From Pseudobutyrivibrio sp. UBA3626 (GTDB taxonomy: Bacteria; Bacillota; Clostridia; Lachnospirales; Lachnospiraceae): a stretch of 64,000 nt of DNA. Within the stretch, counting starts at the first letter, position 1. The number at the start of each line of letters is the position of its first letter. Shown piece by piece: positions 60,979 through 64,000 of the stretch. Under the pieces are notes generated by a model that ran no database searches, had not been told where the DNA came from, and was given only the letters and a program-made list of their open reading frames with translations. Location of the stretch: the NCBI GenBank assembly GCA_002373675.1, contig DFLF01000011.1:240726-304725 (forward strand). The letters run 5' to 3'. The position numbers and the translations under genes are program-made.

Positions 60979-62259
60979 ATGAGTGATTTAAAATTTGAAA
61001 CATTACAATTACATGTAGGACAGGAAGTAGCAGACCCTGCTAGTGATTCAAGAGCAGTACCAATCTATCAGACAACTTCTTATGTATTCCACAATAGTAA
61101 GCATGCTGCAGATAGATTCGGACTTGCAGATCCCGGTAATATCTATGGAAGACTTACTAATTCTACACAAGGCGTACTAGAAGAAAGAATAGCTGCATTA
61201 GAAGGCGGTAGCGCTGCACTTGCTCTTTCATCAGGAGCCGCAGCAATTACATACACAATAGAAGCTTTAGCTGCAAATGGTGGACACATCGTTTCGCAGA
61301 AGACTATCTATGGTGGAAGCTATAACCTTCTATCACATACACTTCCTCAATATGGGATAGAGACTTCATTTGTTGATGCCCATAATTTAGAGGAAGTTGA
61401 GAATGCAATTAAAGACAACACAAGAGCAATCTATCTTGAGACACTTGGTAATCCTAACAGTGATATCCCCGATATTGATGCAATTGCAGAAATAGCGCAT
61501 AGACATGGACTGCCACTTGTTATTGATAACACATTTGGTACACCTTTTTTAATTCGTCCTATTGAGCATGGTGCTGATATTGTTGTTCACTCAGCGACTA
61601 AGTTCATTGGCGGTCATGGAACAACTCTTGGTGGAATAATAGTAGAGTCCGGCAAGTTTGATTGGAGTAAGAGCGGTAAATACCCTAATATCGCAGAGCC
61701 TAATCCTAGTTATCATGGTGTATCATTCTATGATGCGGTAGGATCGGCAGCATTTGTTACATATATTCGTGCAATTCTGCTTCGTGATACAGGCGCTGCA
61801 ATATCACCTTTTAACGCATTCTTATTATTACAAGGTGTAGAGACATTATCTCTTCGTTTGGAGCGACATGTGGAAAACACCAAGAAAGTAGTGGATTTTC
61901 TGGCAAATCACCCTAAAGTTGAGAAGGTTAATCATCCTTCACTTTCCGACCATCCGGATAATGAATTGTACAAGAAATATTTCCCTAATGGTGGTGGTTC
62001 AATCTTTACATTTGAACTTGAAGGCGGTCAGGATGAAGCATGGAAGTTTATTGATAATCTTAAGATTTTCTCTCTTCTTGCAAATGTTGCTGATGTTAAG
62101 AGTCTTGTTATTCATCCAGCATCAACAACTCATTCACAGCTTTCTGAAGAGGAGCTTCTTGATCAGGGAATCAAGAGAAATACTATCAGGCTTTCTATTG
62201 GAACGGAGCATATAGACGACATAATAGCAGACTTGAATAACGGATTTGCTGCAATCTGA
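60979..62259 (+). CDS. metY: O-acetylhomoserine sulfhydrylase
   Basis: A PLP enzyme of the Cys/Met metabolism family that makes homocysteine from O-acetylhomoserine and sulfide. The start FETLQLHVGQEVADPASDSRAVPIYQTTSYVF, the ALSSGAAAI loop and the PLP Lys in HSATKFIGGHGTTLGG are typical. 426 residues with the long insert after the Lys favours this activity over cystathionine synthase. It shares its operator with the Fe-S genes, so sulfur assimilation and cluster assembly seem linked here. Confidence 0.94.
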   Translation: MSDLKFETLQLHVGQEVADPASDSRAVPIYQTTSYVFHNSKHAADRFGLADPGNIYGRLTNSTQGVLEERIAALEGGSAALALSSGAAAITYTIEALAANGGHIVSQKTIYGGSYNLLSHTLPQYGIETSFVDAHNLEEVENAIKDNTRAIYLETLGNPNSDIPDIDAIAEIAHRHGLPLVIDNTFGTPFLIRPIEHGADIVVHSATKFIGGHGTTLGGIIVESGKFDWSKSGKYPNIAEPNPSYHGVSFYDAVGSAAFVTYIRAILLRDTGAAISPFNAFLLLQGVETLSLRLERHVENTKKVVDFLANHPKVEKVNHPSLSDHPDNELYKKYFPNGGGSIFTFELEGGQDEAWKFIDNLKIFSLLANVADVKSLVIHPASTTHSQLSEEELLDQGIKRNTIRLSIGTEHIDDIIADLNNGFAAI

Positions 62260-62270
62260 TTTAAGCAATT

Positions 62271-62308
62271 AAATAAGCTGTGTACCATAATCGGTACACA
62301 GCTTTATT
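62271..62308. terminator. Bidirectional intrinsic terminator
   Basis: AAGCTGTGTACC pairs with GGTACACAGCTT around a 6-base loop, flanked by A-rich and T-rich ends. It lies between the convergent sulfhydrylase and peroxidase genes. Confidence 0.85.
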
Positions 62309-62315
62309 AATCTGA

Positions 62316-62861
62316 TTATAACATTGCCTCTACTTCTTTTCTTAATTCATTCATATCGAATGTTGGCTCAAATCTCTTAACAACATTTCCATCTCTGTCA
62401 ACTAAGAACTTAGTGAAGTTCCACTTGATATAAGCCTTGTCGCCATACTTCTTATTGTTCTTTGAAGCGATTTTGTCAAATGCCTTGTTCTTAAGACCTT
62501 TACCAAACCCCTCGAAAGGTTTCTCTGTTGCAAGATATGCAAATAGAGGATCAGCGGTATCTCCATTTACATCAATCTTAGTAAATTGTGGAAATTCTGT
62601 TCCGAACTTAAGGGTACAGAACTCATGAATCTCATCATCATCGCCAGGCGCCTGGTTAGCAAACTGGTTGCATGGGAAGTCAAGAATCTCAAATCCCTTG
62701 TCCCTAAAGTCTTTATACATTTCTTCAAGTGGCTCATAGTGTGGTGTGAATCCACAACCTGTTGCAGTATTAACAATAAGTAATACTTTGCCTTCATAAT
62801 CCTTAAGACTTACATCTTCTCCTTTTCTGTCCTTTACTGTGAAATCATATACATTAGCCAT
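62316..62861 (-). CDS. Glutathione peroxidase family protein (thiol peroxidase)
   Basis: It reduces peroxides with thiol electron donors. The peroxidatic Cys36 is in NTATGCGFTPHYEPLEEMY, the Gln is in FPCNQFANQAPG, and the Trp is in YIKWNFTKFLVDRDG. It uses Cys rather than selenocysteine. The resolving Cys is probably the one in EIHEFCTLKFG. The 181 residues are standard. In clostridia such enzymes use thioredoxin. It follows the OhrR-like regulator, 13 bases away on the same strand. Confidence 0.93.
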   Translation of the reverse strand: MANVYDFTVKDRKGEDVSLKDYEGKVLLIVNTATGCGFTPHYEPLEEMYKDFRDKGFEILDFPCNQFANQAPGDDDEIHEFCTLKFGTEFPQFTKIDVNGDTADPLFAYLATEKPFEGFGKGLKNKAFDKIASKNNKKYGDKAYIKWNFTKFLVDRDGNVVKRFEPTFDMNELRKEVEAML

Positions 62862-62874
62862 CTCTTAATCCTCC

Positions 62875-63336
62875 TTAAACCTTTGATTCGTTTGCTTCCA
62901 TGTACATAAGTGCTTTGTATGTCAGTTTATAAAGTGTCTTGAATTCATCCATGGAAAGACCGGTACACTTAGCTATTGATGGTGGGATATCAACTGCCTT
63001 ATCTTTGAGCTTTCTTCCTTCTTCAGTAATCTGAAGAGAGAGTAGGCGTTCATCCTCTTTCATCCTATGTCTTGTAAGATAATTAGAGTTCTCTAATCTC
63101 TTAAGAACCGGTGTAAGCGTGCCATAGTCAAGATGCGTTAGGTTGGCAAGTTCTCTAGATGAAATAGTTTCCTTCTCCCACATAACCATCATCACAATAT
63201 ATTGTGTATAGGTTAGACCAAGTTGCTTAAGGTATGGGGTATATTGTCTAACTAGTTCTTTAGAGCATGCGTACAATGGAAAACAAACCTGATTATTAAG
63301 TTTTAAACAATCATAAGCATTTTCCTTAACACTCAT
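62875..63336 (-). CDS. MarR-family regulator, OhrR-like
   Basis: A 153-residue winged-helix repressor. The N-terminal helix LNNQVCFPLYACSKELVRQY carries Cys18 at the position of the redox-sensing Cys of OhrR, with a second Cys at 24; the recognition helix is LTHLDYGTLTPVLKRLE and the wing is TRHRMKEDERLLSLQIT. It is probably a repressor of the peroxidase operon that is released by organic peroxides. GAGGTAG precedes the ATG, and an inverted repeat lies just upstream. Confidence 0.9.
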   Translation of the reverse strand: MSVKENAYDCLKLNNQVCFPLYACSKELVRQYTPYLKQLGLTYTQYIVMMVMWEKETISSRELANLTHLDYGTLTPVLKRLENSNYLTRHRMKEDERLLSLQITEEGRKLKDKAVDIPPSIAKCTGLSMDEFKTLYKLTYKALMYMEANESKV

Positions 63337-63359
63337 AACTACCTCATTTACTTTTGCAC

Positions 63360-63383
63360 TAATTACTTTTACACAAGTAATTA
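63360..63383. promoter_or_regulatory. Inverted repeat, probable OhrR operator
   Basis: TAATTACTT-ttacac-AAGTAATTA is a 9-bp perfect inverted repeat 24 bases upstream of the regulator gene. Its AT-rich form and place suit a MarR/OhrR dimer acting on its own operon. Confidence 0.75.
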
Positions 63384-63469
63384 TACACCGGATTTTCTTT
63401 TTGTCAACAGGAAAAGTGGAAATATGTTATAATCATATAGTATTGTTGATTTATAGGAGGTAGATAGCT

Positions 63470-63700
63470 ATGAAGTTAGAGTTATATATGTTCGAGACAT
63501 GTCCATATTGCCGTAAAGTCATAAATGAAATTAAGATGAGTGGAAGAAAAGACATTGAGTTTCACGATATTCGAAAAAATGAAGATGATAGAATGCGTCT
63601 AATTGAAGTTGGAGGTAAAGAGCAGGTTCCTTGTCTGTTTATAGATGGAAAACCCATGTATGAAAGCGATGATATAATTAGCTGGTTAAAGGTTAATTAG
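63470..63700 (+). CDS. Glutaredoxin-like protein
   Basis: A 76-residue thioredoxin-fold protein with the redox site CPYC (Cys11, Cys14), the cis-Pro in QVPCLFIDG and the C-terminal helix SDDIISWLK. An extra Cys precedes Phe in VPCLF. AGGAGGTAG precedes the ATG. It is divergent from the regulator-peroxidase pair and likely provides reducing power or deglutathionylation under the same stress. Confidence 0.93.
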   Translation: MKLELYMFETCPYCRKVINEIKMSGRKDIEFHDIRKNEDDRMRLIEVGGKEQVPCLFIDGKPMYESDDIISWLKVN

Positions 63701-64000
63701 TGATTTCATCATGGATTTGGAGGATAACTAAAGAGGCAACAGTGGAATAACTACCGAAAGACTAACTATTACGTAGGTGATCTAGAATGGGACGACGTGA
63801 TTGGAAGTGCAAAGATACTAAGAAAAATGATTGAGTAAAAAATGCTCGCATTGTGGACGATGTCTACTTTACGAATAATCGCCTAAACTATTGATAATCG
63901 CCTAATACATGATGTAATTTAGGCGATAAGGAGAAACGCTATGCGAGAATTTAATTACAGTAAGTATAAAGATTACAAATGCGATTGAGGGAATTTTTAC
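63701..64000. other. Gap with direct repeats and a broken or short frame
   Basis: No full gene is visible. ATAATCGCCTAA occurs twice (63875-63886, 63894-63905) with an inverted copy, TTAGGCGAT (63919-63927). After AAGGAG, an ATG at 63943 opens a 15-residue frame MREFNYSKYKDYKCD then a stop; the start recalls the N-terminus of some Fic-type proteins, so it may be a frameshifted gene continuing outside the window. A 34-residue frame without start ends at 63837. Confidence 0.4.

Overview
The window reads as chromosomal DNA of a low-GC, Gram-positive anaerobe, most likely a Lachnospiraceae member (Butyrivibrio/Roseburia-like). This is inferred from the AT-rich coding style with strong AGGAGG-type ribosome sites, the dgt-dnaG-rpoD-trmK-nif3 order, a MurE with the DNPR meso-diaminopimelate motif, a PASTA kinase/PP2C pair in a priA-def-fmt-rsmB-rlmN operon, a feoA-feoA-feoB set with its Cys-rich partner, and DUF6033- and Rpn-type proteins. 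No species-level marker is present.

Layout. 1-500: end of a hybrid histidine kinase. 570-2036 (minus): amino-acid ABC permease and ATPase; the matching type of binding lipoprotein sits alone on the plus strand at 4344-5144, beyond two coiled-coil proteins of unknown function. 5145-5939: a non-coding stretch with two divergent copies of one RNA-like fold (see below). 5940-13782: dgt, dnaG, rpoD (with a long acidic extension), trmK, nif3 and a nucleoside kinase. 13860-14219: RNase P RNA. 14277-34958: a type IV pilus locus (pilB, pilT, pilC, an Rpn-like gene, pilin, a Glu5-less pilin paralogue, prepilin peptidase, a PilM-PilN fusion, PilO, four minor-pilin-type proteins and an 1800-residue surface protein). 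35059-36459: pyrBI. 36478-49388: murE, priA, def, fmt, rsmB, rlmN, PP2C, PASTA kinase, rsgA, rpe and thiamine pyrophosphokinase. 49392-52397: a degenerate sensor kinase, a cation efflux protein and a DtxR-type regulator. 52406-55728: ferrous iron uptake behind a promoter packed with GTTAG/CTAAC repeats. 56016-58371: a small accessory group of poorly recognisable genes. 58399-62259: Rrf2/IscR regulator, cysteine desulfurase, IscU scaffold and O-acetylhomoserine sulfhydrylase, the last and the desulfurase sharing an operator. 62316-63700: glutathione peroxidase, OhrR-like MarR regulator and glutaredoxin.

Most notable. At 5181-5414 (minus) and 5549-5864 (plus) two copies of a structured element share an exact architecture: an AGTGATTG/CAATCACT stem, an A-rich 15-nt spacer, an 8-bp hairpin with loop AAGGAT, a TA linker, an 8+5-bp hairpin with loop TGGAT and a 3' AT bulge, then TTTCTGTC. 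Almost all stem bases differ between the copies while pairing is kept. This is the signature of a selected RNA structure; the GGA loops recall CsrA-binding RNAs. The second main candidate is the pilus locus, whose giant terminal protein and enlarged minor pilins may form a tip adhesin complex.
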